Shown: positions 16,242-26,292 of the stretch, in pieces
How positions within the stretch are numbered: position 1 is the first letter of the stretch
Layout of the letters: every line of letters starts with the position of its first letter
Assembly: GCF_030704685.1 (NCBI RefSeq)
Contig: NZ_JAUZDX010000017.1
Coordinates: 62,001 to 126,000 of the forward strand
Reading direction: 5' to 3'
DNA: 64,000 bases
Source: Acidovorax sp. A1169
GTDB lineage: Bacteria > Pseudomonadota > Gammaproteobacteria > Burkholderiales > Burkholderiaceae_C
Translations under genes and position numbers: made by a program
The notes under the pieces: model-generated
What the model was told of the DNA's origin: nothing
The model's database searches: none
What the model saw: only the letters and a program-made list of their open reading frames with translations

Positions 16242-17732
16242 TTACTTGTGTCCGCCGCCGCTGGAATAGCCGCCGAACGAGCCGCCCGAGCTGCGGTAGC
16301 CGCTGCCGGACGAGCCCGAACAGTTGCTCAGCAGGATCAGCAGGATGATGATGACGATCGCGATGATGATGATGGTGCCGCAGCCCAGGCCCGACTTGGC
16401 CACGAAGGGCCCCGGGTCGTCGCGCTGCAGCACGTCTTTCTTGTCTTCGAGCTTGAAGGCCTTGACCACGGTGTCGCTGGCCAGCTTGTCGCCCGAGGAC
16501 CAGGTCAGCTCATTGGGCGTCTGCTCCATCGACAGCAGGCCCTTGGCGCTGGCAAAGTCGCGGTTCGACGTTTTCTGGCCACGCATGACCTGCCAGTAGA
16601 ACTCGCCGAGCACGTAGGTGGTCTCGGCCTCGTAGCTGTACTTGAGCTGGTAGGTGGTGCCCATGTAGCTCGCGCTGCGGCCGCTGGCGGCCATCTGCGG
16701 GGCGCCGGTGGTCGGGCGCACCATGCTCCAGCCGTCCTCGGCGTCCACCAGGAAGGCGAAGCCGCGCTTCTGGTTGTACAGCAGGTACTCGCTCCAGCCG
16801 AAGTGCTCGTCGTCGCCCGGCTCCACGCCCATGCGGTGCTGGAAGCCCACCACCTGCCAGTGCACGCCCTGCAGCTGGCCCTTGCTGCCCAGCGGGATGA
16901 TGGGGCGCACGGGCTCGTCCTGCTCGGTCGATTGCAGCTCGCCGCCCACGCCGCTGTCCAGCGAAATGATGCTTGCGCACGATCCGCAGGTGATGCTCTT
17001 GGTGCTGGACAGCTGCACCTGCACCGGCGCACCGCAGTGCGGGCAGTTGAACTGGCGGCCCTTCTCGTCCTTGGCCGATTCGTCCTTGAGGCCGGTGAGC
17101 TTGAGGTCTTCGAGCAGCACGGCGCGGCCGCGCTCCAGGTGCGGCGGCGTGTGGCCGTAGTCGATGCTGAGCACCTCGCCATCGGCGCTGCGCAGCTCGA
17201 CCATGTCGAAGGGCTGGCCCAGCGGCGGCAGCTTGGGCAGTTCGCCCTGGGCCGAGATCAGCGAGGCGCTGCCGCTGAAGGCGACGGAATACGACTTGCC
17301 GGCAATGGCGGTGGTGGCGCCGATGCGAAAGCGGGCCGCCTCGGGCAGCTCGCGCCCGGCCTCCATGGGCCGCGTGAAGACATAGGCGCCGTTGTCTTCG
17401 CCCAGGCTGGCAAGCGTGCCGTCCTGCAGGAAGGCCGACCATTCGGTCCAGACGCCGGCCTCGGTCTTGTACTGCAGCCGGCCGATCAGCGTGAAGGGGA
17501 TGTCCTTGCCGTCGAGCTCGATGCGCCCGCTGGCCATGAGCTGCAGCGGGCTGTGGTCGTCGAACAGCTCGGCCATCTTGCCCACGCGCTGCAGCACGTC
17601 ACCGCTGCGCACCACGGTGCTCTGGCAGTAGCCGCAGACGGCGTGCGTGGACTGCGCGCTGCGGAATTCAACCGGCGCGCCGCAGCCCGGGCAGGGCGCG
17701 CGGTAGGAACGCTGTGTAGGGTCAGTGGCCAT
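16242..17732 (-). CDS. DUF4178 protein with zinc ribbons and C-terminal membrane anchor
   Basis: A 496-residue protein. Two short zinc-ribbon-like modules occur: CPGCGAPVEF with CGYC near the N-terminus and CPHCGAPVQV with CGSC around residue 230. Each is followed by a DUF4178-like domain, the second being clearest (WSEYLLYNQKRGFAFLVD, YVLGEFYWQV). Near the end there is a hydrophobic helix rich in Ile/Val/Leu, then a Gly/Ser-rich tail ending GGYSSGGGHK. Start: the ATG at 17732 opens MATDPTQRSYRAPCPGCG. It sits between the SPFH and DUF350 genes on the same strand. The role is unknown; membrane-surface scaffolding or stress response with the SPFH protein is inference. Confidence 0.85.
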   Translation of the reverse strand: MATDPTQRSYRAPCPGCGAPVEFRSAQSTHAVCGYCQSTVVRSGDVLQRVGKMAELFDDHSPLQLMASGRIELDGKDIPFTLIGRLQYKTEAGVWTEWSAFLQDGTLASLGEDNGAYVFTRPMEAGRELPEAARFRIGATTAIAGKSYSVAFSGSASLISAQGELPKLPPLGQPFDMVELRSADGEVLSIDYGHTPPHLERGRAVLLEDLKLTGLKDESAKDEKGRQFNCPHCGAPVQVQLSSTKSITCGSCASIISLDSGVGGELQSTEQDEPVRPIIPLGSKGQLQGVHWQVVGFQHRMGVEPGDDEHFGWSEYLLYNQKRGFAFLVDAEDGWSMVRPTTGAPQMAASGRSASYMGTTYQLKYSYEAETTYVLGEFYWQVMRGQKTSNRDFASAKGLLSMEQTPNELTWSSGDKLASDTVVKAFKLEDKKDVLQRDDPGPFVAKSGLGCGTIIIIAIVIIILLILLSNCSGSSGSGYRSSGGSFGGYSSGGGHK

Positions 17733-17834
17733 TCGGGCGGTGCCAAAGGCGGCCGGGTGCGGCAATGCAGGGGCCCATCGGCCCGCTGCTGCCCGCACGC
17801 CAGGCGCCGGTAGCGAAGGTAGGTTGCGCCGGCC

Positions 17835-18884
17835 TCAGATCAGCTTCTTGAGCAGTTCGGACTTCTTGGCGTCGAACTCTTCCTGAGTGAGGATGCCCTT
17901 GGACTTGAGTTCGCCGAGCTTCTCGAGCGTGGCCATCACGTCCTCGGGCTTCACGCCGGAGGCTGCTGCTGCCACGGCCGCTGCGGCAGGGGCCGCGTTG
18001 CCGCCACCCTGCAGGCCCTGCTGCAGGTTCTGCGCCATCACCTGGCCCAGCGCCACGCCAGCCCCCAGGCCCATGGCGTCGCCCGCAATGCCACTGCCGC
18101 CACCGCTGTTTTCGGCGAACTTGGGGATGGCCTGGGCAGTCTGGTACTGCATGAACTTGGCCATGTCGTTGCCGACCATGCCCATGCCGATCTTCTGGTC
18201 CAGGATCTTCTGCAGCTCTTCGGGCAGCGAGACGTTCTGCACCGTGAGGTTCTCGATCAGCAGGCCGAGCTTGGCGAACAGGGGGGCCAGCTCCTTGGTC
18301 AGCGCATCGGCGAACATGACCTGGTTGGCCGCCAGGTCCAGGAAGGGCAGGCCGCTGCCGGCAATGGCGTTGCTGATGTTCTGCAGCACCAGGCCGCGCA
18401 GCTGGCCTTCGAGGTCGCCCACGGGGTAGGACTCGCGCGTGCCCGAGATCTCGGTGTGGAACAGCTTGGGGTCGGCAACGCGGAAGGCGTAGTTGCCGAA
18501 GGCGCGCAGGCGCACCGCACCGAAGTCCTTGTCACGGATGGTGATGGGCTGGGGCGTGCCCCACTTCTGGTCGATCTGCTGGCGCGTGCTGAAGAAGTAG
18601 ACATCGCTCTTGAAGGGCGACTCGAAGAGCTTGTCCCAGTTCTTGAGGTAGGTCAGCACCGGCAGCGTCTGCGTGGTGAGCTTGTAGGTACCGGGGCCGA
18701 AGACGTCGGCCACCTTGCCTTCGTTGACGAAGATCGCCATCTGCGATTCGCGCACCACCAGCGTGCCACCGTTCTGGATTTCCATGCCGCTCATCGGGAA
18801 GCGCCATGCCAGCGTGCCGTCGCCTTCCTCCGTCCATTGGAGGACGTCGATGAACTGTTTCTTGATGAAGTCCATGAGGGCCAT
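17835..18884 (-). CDS. SPFH/virion-core-type protein with C-terminal SHOCT domain
   Basis: A 349-residue protein: an N-terminal MALMDFIKKQFIDVLQW segment, an SPFH/Band 7-like domain (about 25-240, with VADVFGPGTYKL and FGNYAFRVADP), a Gly/Ala-rich linker, and a C-terminal SHOCT motif (LKSKGILTQEEFDAKKSELL). Proteins of this build, often called virion core protein or YdjI-like, associate with membranes, form oligomers and occur in envelope-stress loci. GGGAG lies 5 nt before the ATG at 18884. It is the first gene of the SPFH-DUF4178-DUF350 run on the minus strand. The domains are clear, the physiological role is inferred. Confidence 0.88.
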   Translation of the reverse strand: MALMDFIKKQFIDVLQWTEEGDGTLAWRFPMSGMEIQNGGTLVVRESQMAIFVNEGKVADVFGPGTYKLTTQTLPVLTYLKNWDKLFESPFKSDVYFFSTRQQIDQKWGTPQPITIRDKDFGAVRLRAFGNYAFRVADPKLFHTEISGTRESYPVGDLEGQLRGLVLQNISNAIAGSGLPFLDLAANQVMFADALTKELAPLFAKLGLLIENLTVQNVSLPEELQKILDQKIGMGMVGNDMAKFMQYQTAQAIPKFAENSGGGSGIAGDAMGLGAGVALGQVMAQNLQQGLQGGGNAAPAAAAVAAAASGVKPEDVMATLEKLGELKSKGILTQEEFDAKKSELLKKLI

Positions 18885-19069
18885 GTCTGCTCCCTAGTGC
18901 GTTGCCGCAGTTGAAAAGATGTCCATCATAGCAACGGGGTTGGCGCCGCCAAGGGCATTTTGTGTCCCCACTGCGTGACGGAATTAACGGGGGAGGCCGA
19001 AGACTTCCGCAGCCACTCACTTGATAGTTTCAATGACGCGGTTAGCCGCAGTCAATTGGCAATTGCTAT

Positions 19070-19084
19070 TGATAATTCTTATCA
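19070..19084. promoter_or_regulatory. Fur box upstream of the DUF2061 gene
   Basis: TGATAATTCTTATCA agrees with the 7-1-7 Fur consensus TGATAATNATTATCA at 13 of 14 specified bases. It lies 53 nt upstream of the ATG at 19138, inside an AT-rich stretch between the divergent SPFH and DUF2061 genes. It is about 185 nt from the SPFH start, so control of the DUF2061 gene is the more likely reading. Confidence 0.75.
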
Positions 19085-19137
19085 TTTCGTGATGCCTGTC
19101 CACCCCTTGCGCAGGCGCTGAACGAAAGGAATCCACC

Positions 19138-19392
19138 ATGGCCCGCATCCGCCAACTCGCCCGCCAGAACCAGACCATGCTCAAGAAGACCGGCAGCTAC
19201 TACCTGATCCACATCAGCGTGGCAGCCATGGTGGCCTACGCCGTCACAGGCAACCTCTGGGCATCGCTCACGCTGAGCCTGCTGGAACCCACGGTGCAGG
19301 CCGTGGCTTTCTTCTTCCATGAGAAGGCCTGGGAGCGTGCGGCGCGCCGCCGTGCGGCCGGTGCGGCCGATGCCGTGCCTGCGCTCGCATGA
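19138..19392 (+). CDS. DUF2061 small membrane protein
   Basis: An 84-residue protein with two hydrophobic segments (about 22-40 and 43-60) and a C-terminal basic tail. LKKTGSYYLIHISVAAMVAY and the FFFHEKAWER stretch match DUF2061 (predicted membrane proteins found widely in proteobacteria, function unknown). A Shine-Dalgarno-like AAAGGAA precedes the ATG. The near-perfect Fur box upstream suggests it is iron-repressed, which would place it in the iron regulon, though no transport role is visible in the sequence. Confidence 0.85.
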   Translation: MARIRQLARQNQTMLKKTGSYYLIHISVAAMVAYAVTGNLWASLTLSLLEPTVQAVAFFFHEKAWERAARRRAAGAADAVPALA

Positions 19393-19463
19393 CCGCCATG
19401 CACCCGCCCTTTTTTGCCCAATGGCTGCAGCAGGTTCTTGCAGCCTACGCACAGGGGCAGTGA
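19389..19463 (+). CDS. Possible 24-residue peptide coupled to the DUF2061 gene
   Basis: ATG at 19389 overlaps the DUF2061 stop codon by four bases (ATGA) and opens a frame of 24 codons (MTAMHPPFFAQWLQQVLAAY plus four residues) ending in TGA. The overlap is the normal arrangement for a translationally coupled gene and the sequence could form one amphipathic helix, but the frame is short enough to be chance. No family is recognised. Confidence 0.3.
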   Translation: MTAMHPPFFAQWLQQVLAAYAQGQ

Positions 19464-19476
19464 CGTGCTGCGAGGC

Positions 19477-20031
19477 TCAATGCCCTTCGAAATCGACGAG
19501 GGTGTAGAGCGGCAGGCCTGATTCCCTGAGCCGCTGCGAGCCGCCCAGCTCGGGCAGGTCAACGATGGCCGCGCCCTCGATCACGTTGGCGCCCAGCTTC
19601 TCCAGCAGCCGCCGGCCAGCCATCATGGTGCCGCCCGTGGCGATCAGGTCGTCGATCAGCAGCACGCGGTCACCGGGCTTCACGGCATCGGTGTGCAGCT
19701 CCACCGTGGCGCTGCCGTATTCGAGCTCGTAGGTCTCCTCCACCGTGGTGAAGGGCAGCTTGCCCTTCTTGCGGATCGGCACGAAGCCCACGTTGAGTTC
19801 GTACGCCACCACAGCGCCCAGGATGAAGCCGCGCGCATCGAGCCCGGCCACCACGTCGGGGCGCAGGGCCTTGTCCATGTAGCGGTGCACGAAGGCATCG
19901 ATCAGCACGCGAAAGACCTTGGGGTCCTGCAGCAGCGGTGTGATGTCGCGGAACTGCACACCGGGTGCCGGCCAGTCGGGCACGGTGCGGATGTGCTGGC
20001 GCAAGTACTGGTTGACGCTGAGGGGCTGCAT
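19477..20031 (-). CDS. apt: Adenine phosphoribosyltransferase
   Basis: Salvages adenine to AMP using PRPP. The 184-residue protein has the type I PRTase PRPP-binding motif [13 protein letters not shown], the flexible-loop segment [10 protein letters not shown] and the APT opening [20 protein letters not shown]. The ATG at 20031 begins just before this conserved N-terminus; an open frame continues upstream but contains no family sequence. It converges with the DUF2061 gene and is divergent from the GGDEF-EAL gene at 20181. Length and motifs are typical, so the call is firm. Confidence 0.95.
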   Translation of the reverse strand: MQPLSVNQYLRQHIRTVPDWPAPGVQFRDITPLLQDPKVFRVLIDAFVHRYMDKALRPDVVAGLDARGFILGAVVAYELNVGFVPIRKKGKLPFTTVEETYELEYGSATVELHTDAVKPGDRVLLIDDLIATGGTMMAGRRLLEKLGANVIEGAAIVDLPELGGSQRLRESGLPLYTLVDFEGH

Positions 20032-20180
20032 GGGGTGTGGGGTGGATGGCACAAAGGCTGCGAGTGTAAACACCAGCCACTGGGGTCGGCGGACCGCAAG
20101 CCCCGAATGCTGACTCATAATGGATCTAGGGCCTGCGGTGTGCAGGCTGCCTCTCTTTGCCCTGAAAAACCAGATCGGCC

Positions 20181-23100
20181 ATGCCCATCTCCGTCCTGTT
20201 GATCGAAGACGACCGGGAGCACGCACGGGCGCTCGTCGATGCATTGGTGGACCCCTGGCTGGGCTGGCGGGTGGAGGTGGCGCCCTCGCTGGCACAGGCC
20301 CAGGCATGGCTGCAGGACCACACCCCGGACATCCTGCTGGTCTGCCAGCATTTCTCAGACGGCTCGGCGTACGACGTGCTCGAGCGCATGGGCCGCATAC
20401 CGGCCTTGATCATCGTGGACGCCGGGGCCGACGCGCAGGCGGCGCACGCCATGCGCCATGGCTTTGCCGACTTCACCATCCGCGACCCCGGCTGCAACTA
20501 CCTGCTGGCCCTGCCCGCGCAGATCGAGGCCGTGCTTGAGCGCAGCAGCAGCGTGCGCGCCCGGCGCGCCGCCGAGGCCATGCTGGCACGCCAGCACCGG
20601 CTGCTGCAGGCGATCTCGCGCGCACAGGCCGTGTTCATTGCCAGCTCGGCCCCGCGCGCTGCCTTCGATGCGCTGCTGCACGAGCTCATGGAGCTGACCG
20701 GGAGCCGGTTCGGGCTGGTCGGGCAGGTGCAGCGCACGGCCGAGGGCAAGCCCTTTCTGCGCATGCATTCCATGACCGACGTGGCGTGGGACGAGGCCAC
20801 GCGCGCGCGCTACACCCGGGACGCGGAGGAGGGCCGGGTCTTCGACGACCTCGACTCCCTGCCCGGCCAGGCGATGCTCACCGAAAAGCCCGTGGTCATC
20901 AACGACGCAGCGGGCGACAGCCGCAGCGCCGGCATGCCGCCGGGGCACCCGCCCGTGGTCTCGTACCTGGGCCTGCCCATCCTGGCCTCGGGCGAGCTCG
21001 TCGCCGTGGTGGGGCTGGCCAACCGGCCAGAGGGCTACACCGCAGCCGACGTGCAGTTCCTGCAGCCGCTCTTGAGCACCGTGGGCCAGCTGGAGCTGGC
21101 GCGGCGGGCCGAACTCGCCCGCCGGCAGGTGGAGCAAGAGCTGGCGCACACCAGCGCGCTGCTGGCCGAAAAGACACGCGCGCTGCAGAGCACGCTGGCC
21201 AGCGTGTCGCAGGGCATCACCAACGTCGATGGCGAAGGCCGCATTCGCGTCTACAACCAGCGCTACCTGGAGCTCCTGAACCTGCCCGAGGAACTGCTCG
21301 CGGGCGAACCCCGGGTGGAGGAGGTGGTGCGCTTCCAGACCGAGCGCGGGGATTTCGGCACAGGCTTCCAGCTGATCGAGTCCAAGGCCCGGGACTATGT
21401 GGGTGCCGAGTACGCCGCGCACGGGGGCAAGCTGACCATGCCGGACAGCTACATCCGCCGCACGGTCACGGGCCGCTTCATCGAGGTGCGCACGCGCCCT
21501 CTGGAAGGGGGCGGGCGCGTGCGCACCTTCACCGACGTGACCGACTACCTGGGCGCGCTGGAGGCCCTGCGCGAAAGCGAGGCCCGCTGGCGCAGCCTCA
21601 CACAGCTGTCGTCTGACTGGTACTGGGAGCAGGATGCCGAGTTCCGCTTCGTGCGCCTGGAAGGCAGTCCGCAGAACAAGATGGACCTGCCCGACAACCA
21701 GCTCTACGGCCTTACGCGCTGGGAACTGCCCAACACCTTTGCGGACGACGGCCAGTGGCGCGCGCACCGCGAACAGCTCGAGCAGCGCCAGGTGTTCCGC
21801 AATTTCGAGATCCAGCGCATGTCGGCGCAGGGGGATCCCCTGTGGGTGTCCATCAGCGGCGAGCCGATCTTCAACGCCGAAGGCGAATTCACCGGCTACC
21901 GCGGGCTGGCCCGCGACATCACGGAGCGCAAGCGTGCCGAGGCCGAGATCCAGCGCCTGGCGTTCTACGACGAGCTGACCAAACTGCCCAACCGGCGCCT
22001 GCTGCTCGATCGGCTGGAGCGCGTGGCGACGGCCTGCGAGCGCGATGGCCAGCATGGCGCCCTGCTGTTTCTGGACCTGGACAACTTCAAGGGCATCAAC
22101 GACACCATGGGCCACGAATGGGGCGACCGCCTGCTGGTGCAGGTGGGCATGCGGCTGCGTGCCAGCGTGCGCGCCACCGACACCGTGGCGCGCCTGGGAG
22201 GCGACGAATTCGTGGTGGTGCTCCAGGGCCTGAGCAGCGGGGAGACTGGCGCCGCCGTGGAATCGGAGGCCGTGGCCCAGAAGGTGCTGCAGGCCCTCAA
22301 CGAGCCCTACGACATGGATGGCAGCGAGCTGCACAGCACGCCCAGCATCGGCATCGCGCTGTTCCGCGACCGGCAGCAGCCCGTCAACGAACTGCTCAAG
22401 CGGGCTGACCTGGCGATGTACCAGGCCAAGTCCCAGGGGCGCAATACGCTGTGCTTCTTCGACCCCGCCATGCAGGCCGCGGCCACGGCACGCTCGGCGC
22501 TGGAGGGCGACATTCGCCAGGGCATACAGCGCAACGAGTTCCTGCTGCACTACCAGCCCGTGGTCAACGCCACCGGCCAGACCATGGGCGCCGAGGCCCT
22601 GGTGCGCTGGCAGCACCCGCAGCGTGGCATGGTGCCGCCCGGCCAGTTCATTCCACTGGCCGAGCAGACGGGCCTGATCCTGCCCCTGGGCCAGCGCGTG
22701 CTGCACCTGGCCTGCGAGCAACTGGCGCGCTGGAACCGGGAGCCGGGCACCCAGGCCTGGACCGTGGCCGTGAACGTGAGCGCGCAGGAGTTTCGCCACA
22801 CCGAATTCGTGCCCCAGGTGCTGCAGGCGCTGTACACCACGGGCGCGGACCCCGGGCGGCTCAAGCTGGAGCTGACCGAAAGCCTGCTGCTCTCGGACGT
22901 GGAGGAGAGCATCGTCAAGATGCAGGTGCTGCGCAACCTGGGCGTGGGCTTCTCGCTCGATGATTTCGGCACCGGCTACTCCTCGCTCTCCTACCTCAAG
23001 CGGTTGCCGCTGGACCAGCTCAAGATCGACCAGAGCTTCGTGCGCGACGTGCTCACCGACCCCAACGATGCGGCCATCGCCTGCACCATCGTCGCGCTGG

Positions 23101-23243
23101 CCCACAGCCTGGGCCTGGACGTGGTGGCCGAAGGGGTGGAGACCGAAGGCCAGCACGACTTCCTGCTGCGCAACGGCTGCCAGCAGTTCCAGGGCTACCT
23201 GTTCGGGCGCCCGGGCCCGGCGCAGGCATTGCTGCCCGGCTGA
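20181..23243 (+). CDS. Pseudo-receiver/GAF/PAS GGDEF-EAL protein
   Basis: A 1020-residue c-di-GMP protein. Residues 1-125 look like a receiver fold (acidic E9-D10-D11) but the phospho-acceptor position is Cys55 (DILLVCQHF), so it is probably not phosphorylated. A GAF-like domain (about 140-300) is followed by two PAS-like regions (about 330-460 and 470-590). The GGDEF domain has VARLGGDEF with an RxxD inhibitory site five residues before it (RATD). The EAL domain has [27 protein letters not shown] and EGVE, i.e. the residues needed for phosphodiesterase activity. Both activities look intact, so the net direction is unknown. It has its own start at 20181 and is divergent from apt. Confidence 0.9.
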   Translation: MPISVLLIEDDREHARALVDALVDPWLGWRVEVAPSLAQAQAWLQDHTPDILLVCQHFSDGSAYDVLERMGRIPALIIVDAGADAQAAHAMRHGFADFTIRDPGCNYLLALPAQIEAVLERSSSVRARRAAEAMLARQHRLLQAISRAQAVFIASSAPRAAFDALLHELMELTGSRFGLVGQVQRTAEGKPFLRMHSMTDVAWDEATRARYTRDAEEGRVFDDLDSLPGQAMLTEKPVVINDAAGDSRSAGMPPGHPPVVSYLGLPILASGELVAVVGLANRPEGYTAADVQFLQPLLSTVGQLELARRAELARRQVEQELAHTSALLAEKTRALQSTLASVSQGITNVDGEGRIRVYNQRYLELLNLPEELLAGEPRVEEVVRFQTERGDFGTGFQLIESKARDYVGAEYAAHGGKLTMPDSYIRRTVTGRFIEVRTRPLEGGGRVRTFTDVTDYLGALEALRESEARWRSLTQLSSDWYWEQDAEFRFVRLEGSPQNKMDLPDNQLYGLTRWELPNTFADDGQWRAHREQLEQRQVFRNFEIQRMSAQGDPLWVSISGEPIFNAEGEFTGYRGLARDITERKRAEAEIQRLAFYDELTKLPNRRLLLDRLERVATACERDGQHGALLFLDLDNFKGINDTMGHEWGDRLLVQVGMRLRASVRATDTVARLGGDEFVVVLQGLSSGETGAAVESEAVAQKVLQALNEPYDMDGSELHSTPSIGIALFRDRQQPVNELLKRADLAMYQAKSQGRNTLCFFDPAMQAAATARSALEGDIRQGIQRNEFLLHYQPVVNATGQTMGAEALVRWQHPQRGMVPPGQFIPLAEQTGLILPLGQRVLHLACEQLARWNREPGTQAWTVAVNVSAQEFRHTEFVPQVLQALYTTGADPGRLKLELTESLLLSDVEESIVKMQVLRNLGVGFSLDDFGTGYSSLSYLKRLPLDQLKIDQSFVRDVLTDPNDAAIACTIVALAHSLGLDVVAEGVETEGQHDFLLRNGCQQFQGYLFGRPGPAQALLPG

Positions 23244-23252
23244 CCCGGCCCG

Positions 23253-25238
23253 TCAGCCGTTGAGCAGCTTGGCTTGGGCAAGGCTCAGCGCCGCAGGGTG
23301 GCCCGACAGCACCAGCGTGTCGCCCTCGGCCAGCGCTGCGCCGTCGACCGCTGCGCTCACATGGCCGTTGGCGCGGCGCAGGTTGACCACGCGCACGCCC
23401 ATGGCCGGCAGGGCCAGCTCGCCCAGGACCTGGCCCAAGGTCTGGGCGCCCGAGGGCAGGGTGACGGTGGCCAGGCGCTCCTGGTCGCGCTCGTTGACGG
23501 TGTCGTCATCAGCCCCGTGGAAATAGCCGCGCAGCAGGTTGTAGCGCGCGTCGCGCTGGTCCTGCACCAGGCGCAGCACGCGGCGCATGGGCACGCCGAC
23601 CAGGGCCAGCGCATGGCTGGCCAGCATCAGCGAGCCTTCGATAGCCTCGGGCACGACCTCGGTAGCGCCCGCCTCCTGCAGCTTGTCCAGGTGCAGGTCG
23701 TCCTGGGTGCGCACCACCACCGGCACCTGGGGCGCATGGCTGCGGGTATTGGCCAGCACCTTGAGGGCGGCAGGCACATCGATATAGGTGACCGCCACGG
23801 CACTGGCGCGCACCAGGCCGGCCGCCATGAGGGCCTGCAGGCGCGTGGCATCGCCATACACCACCGAGTCGCCGGCCGCAGCGGCCTGGCGCACGCGGTC
23901 CGGGTCCAGGTCCAACGCCATGTAGGGGATGCCCTCCTGCTCCAGCATGCGTGCCAGGTTCTGGCCGCAGCGCCCGTAGCCACAGATGATCACGTGCTTG
24001 CTCGAATTGATGGATTTGCGCGCGATGGTCGTCATCTGCAGCGACTGCTGCAGCCAGTCGCTGGCCACCAGCTTCATCACGATGCGGTTGCTGTACATGA
24101 TGAGGAAGGGCGTAGCCAGCATGGACAGCACCATGGCGGCCAGGATGGGGTTCATGAGCGCGGGCTGCACCAGCCCGTTGTTCTGGGTTAGCGTCAGCAG
24201 CACGAAGCCGAACTCGCCCGCCTGAGCCAGGTACAGCCCCGTGCGCATCGAAACGCCGGTGGTGGCACCCATGGCCCGCGCCAGCACCAGGATGACCGCG
24301 AGCTTGAGCGACAGCGGCACCACCACCAGCGTCAGCACCAGGCCCCAGCGGTCCACCAGGATGTGCCAGTCCAGCATCATGCCGATGGTGATGAAGAACA
24401 GCCCGAGCAGCACGTCGTGGAAGGGGCGGATGTCGGTGCCCACCTGGTGGCTGTACTCGGTCTCGGAGACCAGCACGCCGGCAATGAAGGCGCCCAGCGC
24501 CAGACTCAGGCCCGCCAGCTCGGTCAGCCAGGCCAGGCCCAGGGTGATCAAGAGCAGGTTGAGCATGAACAGCTCCTCGCTCTTGCGGCGCGCCACCAGG
24601 GTCAGCCACCAGCGCATCACGCGCTGGCCGCCGGTGAGCAGCAGGCCCACCAGCACGGTGGCCTTGATCAAGGCCCAGCCCAGGGACCCCAGCAACTGGT
24701 CGGGCGTGGAGCCCAGCGCGGGGATCAGCACCAACAGCGGCACCACCGCCAGATCCTGGAACAGCAGGATGCCCATGACATTGCGGCCATGCTCGCTTTC
24801 AAGTTCGGCGCGCTCGGACATGAGCTTGACCACGATGGCGGTGCTGCTCATCACCATCACGCCCGACAGGGCCAGCGCCGTCTGCCAGCCCATGTCCCAC
24901 ACCCCGCCCAGCACCCGCGAAAGTATGAGCGATCCGCCGGTGACCAGGGTCATGGTCACCACCACCTGCATCAGCCCCAGGCCGAACACCTGGCGGCGCA
25001 TGGCGCGCAGCTTGGGCAGGCTGAACTCCAGCCCGATGGCGAACATCAGGAACACCACGCCGAATTCACCCAGATGCCGCACCCCCTCGGAGTTCTGCGC
25101 CAGCGCCAGTGCATGGGGCCCGATCAGTACGCCGGCAGCGAGGTAGCCCAGCATGGGCGGCAACTTCAGGCTGCGGCAGACCACCACGCCCAGCACTGCG
25201 GCCAGAAGGTAGAGCAGGGTGAGGGCGAGTGAGGACAT
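23253..25238 (-). CDS. Kef-type monovalent cation:proton antiporter (CPA2)
   Basis: A 661-residue inner-membrane transporter. Residues 1 to about 385 form a CPA2 Na+/H+ exchanger domain of about a dozen hydrophobic helices, including LGYLAAGVLIGPHAL and FLMFAIGLEFSLPKL. From about 410 a TrkA-N/RCK domain begins with the nucleotide-binding loop VIICGYGRCGQNLARML, and a TrkA-C domain ends the protein. This is the KefB/KefC/YbaL architecture: potassium or sodium efflux in exchange for protons. No KefF-type gene is adjacent. It converges with the GGDEF-EAL gene (stop codons about 10 nt apart) and is divergent from kdsD. Confidence 0.92.
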   Translation of the reverse strand: MSSLALTLLYLLAAVLGVVVCRSLKLPPMLGYLAAGVLIGPHALALAQNSEGVRHLGEFGVVFLMFAIGLEFSLPKLRAMRRQVFGLGLMQVVVTMTLVTGGSLILSRVLGGVWDMGWQTALALSGVMVMSSTAIVVKLMSERAELESEHGRNVMGILLFQDLAVVPLLVLIPALGSTPDQLLGSLGWALIKATVLVGLLLTGGQRVMRWWLTLVARRKSEELFMLNLLLITLGLAWLTELAGLSLALGAFIAGVLVSETEYSHQVGTDIRPFHDVLLGLFFITIGMMLDWHILVDRWGLVLTLVVVPLSLKLAVILVLARAMGATTGVSMRTGLYLAQAGEFGFVLLTLTQNNGLVQPALMNPILAAMVLSMLATPFLIMYSNRIVMKLVASDWLQQSLQMTTIARKSINSSKHVIICGYGRCGQNLARMLEQEGIPYMALDLDPDRVRQAAAAGDSVVYGDATRLQALMAAGLVRASAVAVTYIDVPAALKVLANTRSHAPQVPVVVRTQDDLHLDKLQEAGATEVVPEAIEGSLMLASHALALVGVPMRRVLRLVQDQRDARYNLLRGYFHGADDDTVNERDQERLATVTLPSGAQTLGQVLGELALPAMGVRVVNLRRANGHVSAAVDGAALAEGDTLVLSGHPAALSLAQAKLLNG

Positions 25239-25287
25239 AGGCTGATGCTATCCGAGCCCAGGCAGGCCGGTCGATAGAATCTCGCGC

Positions 25288-26289
25288 ATGACCCCCGCTT
25301 CCCCCGTGCTTCCCCCCTTCGATGCCGAGAAGGCCCTGCGCCTGGCCCGCGAGACCTTCGACATCGAGGCCGCCGCCCTGAACGCGCTGGCCGCCCGCGT
25401 GGATGCACGCTTTGCACAGGCCGTGCAGATGGCGCTGTCCATCCGCGGCCGGGTGGTCGTGATGGGCATGGGCAAGAGCGGCCATGTGGGCCGCAAGATT
25501 GCAGCCACCCTGGCCTCCACGGGCACCCCAGCCTTTTTCGTGCACCCGGGCGAGGCCAGCCATGGCGACCTGGGCATGGTGACAGAGCACGACATGGTGC
25601 TGGCCATCTCCAACAGCGGCGAAAGCGGCGAGCTCACCGCCATCCTGCCGGTGCTCAAGCGCCTGGGGGTTCCGCTGCTGGCCCTGACCGGTGGCCTGGA
25701 CTCCACCCTGGCGCGCCATGCCGATCTGGTGCTCGACTGCAGCGTCGGCCGCGAGGCCTGCCCGCTGAATCTGGCCCCCACCGCGAGCACCACCGCCCAG
25801 CTGGCCATGGGCGACGCACTGGCCGTGGCCCTGCTCGATGCACGGGGCTTTCGGCCCGAGGATTTCGCCCGCTCGCACCCTGGGGGTGCGCTGGGCCGCA
25901 AGCTGCTGACCCATGTGAGCGACGTCATGCGCTCGGGCAGCGACGTGCCGCGCGTGGCACCCGAGGCCTCGTTCAGCGAGCTGATGCGCGAGATGAGCGC
26001 CAAGGGCCTGGGTGCATCGGCCATCGTCGACCCCGCTGGCCAGATCCTGGGCATCTTCACCGACGGCGACCTGCGCCGGCGCATCGAGGCCGGTGCCGAC
26101 CTGCGCGCCGCCAGCGCCGCCGAGGTCATGCACTCCTCGCCCCGGCGCATTGCCCCCGATGCCCTGGCCGTGGACGCCGCCGAGCTCATGGAGGCCCACG
26201 GCATCACCAGCGTGCTGGTGGTGGATGCCGCCGGCGCGCTCGTGGGCGTCGTGCACATCGGCGACCTGATGCGCGCCAAGGTGATCTGA
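25288..26289 (+). CDS. kdsD: Arabinose-5-phosphate isomerase (KpsF/GutQ family)
   Basis: Interconverts ribulose 5-phosphate and arabinose 5-phosphate, the first step to Kdo for LPS. The 333-residue protein has an N-terminal SIS sugar-isomerase domain (VVVMGMGKSGHVGRKIAATL, SHGDLGM, SNSGESGE) and two C-terminal CBS domains (about 210-330). Length matches KdsD. Immediately followed, 3 nt after its stop, by kdsC and then lptC, the standard order of the Kdo/LPS-transport operon. The GutQ/KpsF paralogues share the fold; the operon context favours KdsD. Confidence 0.93.
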   Translation: MTPASPVLPPFDAEKALRLARETFDIEAAALNALAARVDARFAQAVQMALSIRGRVVVMGMGKSGHVGRKIAATLASTGTPAFFVHPGEASHGDLGMVTEHDMVLAISNSGESGELTAILPVLKRLGVPLLALTGGLDSTLARHADLVLDCSVGREACPLNLAPTASTTAQLAMGDALAVALLDARGFRPEDFARSHPGGALGRKLLTHVSDVMRSGSDVPRVAPEASFSELMREMSAKGLGASAIVDPAGQILGIFTDGDLRRRIEAGADLRAASAAEVMHSSPRRIAPDALAVDAAELMEAHGITSVLVVDAAGALVGVVHIGDLMRAKVI

Positions 26290-26292
26290 GCC

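Noticed and set aside
20355-23156. A 933-codon open frame on the minus strand
   Set aside because: It is antisense to the GGDEF-EAL gene and lacks any recognisable domain.
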